Source: Desulfobacteraceae bacterium (GTDB lineage Bacteria > Desulfobacterota > Desulfobacteria > Desulfobacterales > Desulfosalsimonadaceae). Taken from it: a stretch of 41,248 bases of DNA. Of this stretch, positions 41,189-41,248 are shown one piece after another. A program made the position numbers and the translations under genes. The notes below the pieces were generated by a model, which saw only the letters and a list, made by a program, of their open reading frames with translations, was not told the origin of the DNA and searched no databases. The stretch spans positions 1 through 41,248 of the forward strand of contig QZKW01000023.1 of NCBI GenBank assembly GCA_003599885.1, written 5' to 3'. Each line of letters opens with the position of its first letter. The stretch's first letter is position 1.

Positions 41189-41248
41189 TAATTGGAGAGT
41201 TTGATCCTGGCTCAGAATGAACGCTGGCGGCGTGCTTAACACATGCAA
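41189..41248 (+). rRNA. rrs: 16S rRNA (5' end only)
   Basis: The last 60 bases begin the small-subunit rRNA. AGAGTTTGATCCTGGCTCAG (41196-41215) is the universal 5' primer site, followed by GAATGAACGCTGGCGGCGTG, which is conserved in bacteria. Alignment to the E. coli 5' end puts base 1 at about 41189. The gene continues past the window. Confidence 0.97.

Overview
The window looks like a chromosomal segment of a Gram-negative sulfate-reducer-type bacterium, most likely Desulfobacterota near the Desulfobacterales. This rests on protein flavour and gene order only. The relevant signs are an ATP synthase operon that starts with two b-type subunits and lacks a and c, a DUF362 double-[4Fe-4S] protein, a zapB-zapA-6S RNA-rny string, and generally proteobacterial proteins with lipoprotein and Lipid-A-era envelope genes (lnt, mreBCD). 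The strain cannot be named without a search; only about 60 bases of 16S rRNA are present at the right edge.

Layout. 1-2.8 kb is accessory in character: a minus-strand DUF3644 gene with a HEPN-like Rx4H motif, a 4-bp-overlapping small ORF, a 230-bp stretch bounded by imperfect inverted repeats, and an unrecognised 242-aa protein followed by a palindrome and a strong terminator. 2.9-13.3 kb is housekeeping: pdxA, uvrA, tRNA-Leu(UAA), metY, ugd and lnt, then a lipase-chaperone homologue (lifO) on the other strand. 13.3-13.5 kb carries a promoter-stem-terminator unit that I read as an undescribed small RNA. 13.7-16 kb holds a UvrD/Rep-type helicase and a convergent unknown gene.

16-30 kb is a long plus-strand run: eno, pyrG, an LD-carboxypeptidase, a beta-lactamase-fold hydrolase, mreB-mreC-mreD-mrdA, glnS and rodA. 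The one minus-strand gene in it is a DUF362 ferredoxin-like gene whose stop codon interlocks with that of glnS. The envelope genes here (peptidoglycan recycling, the MreBCD/PBP2/RodA elongasome) form a functional theme. 30-36 kb is the ATP synthase operon atpF'-F-H-A-G-D-C, closed by a 34-bp perfect palindrome and T-run. 36.2-41 kb holds a GlmU protein reduced to its uridylyltransferase half, a ZapB-like coiled coil, zapA, 6S RNA (ssrS), rny and tyrS. An rRNA promoter, leader and the first bases of 16S rRNA follow.

Most of the window is ordinary core genome. The most interesting parts are the candidate small RNA at 13.33-13.46 kb, the DUF3644/HEPN-like locus with its inverted-repeat neighbour at the left edge, a 41-aa ORF under a palindromic operator-like site upstream of metY, and the single-domain GlmU. 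No CRISPR array, prophage, intact insertion sequence or plasmid origin was seen.
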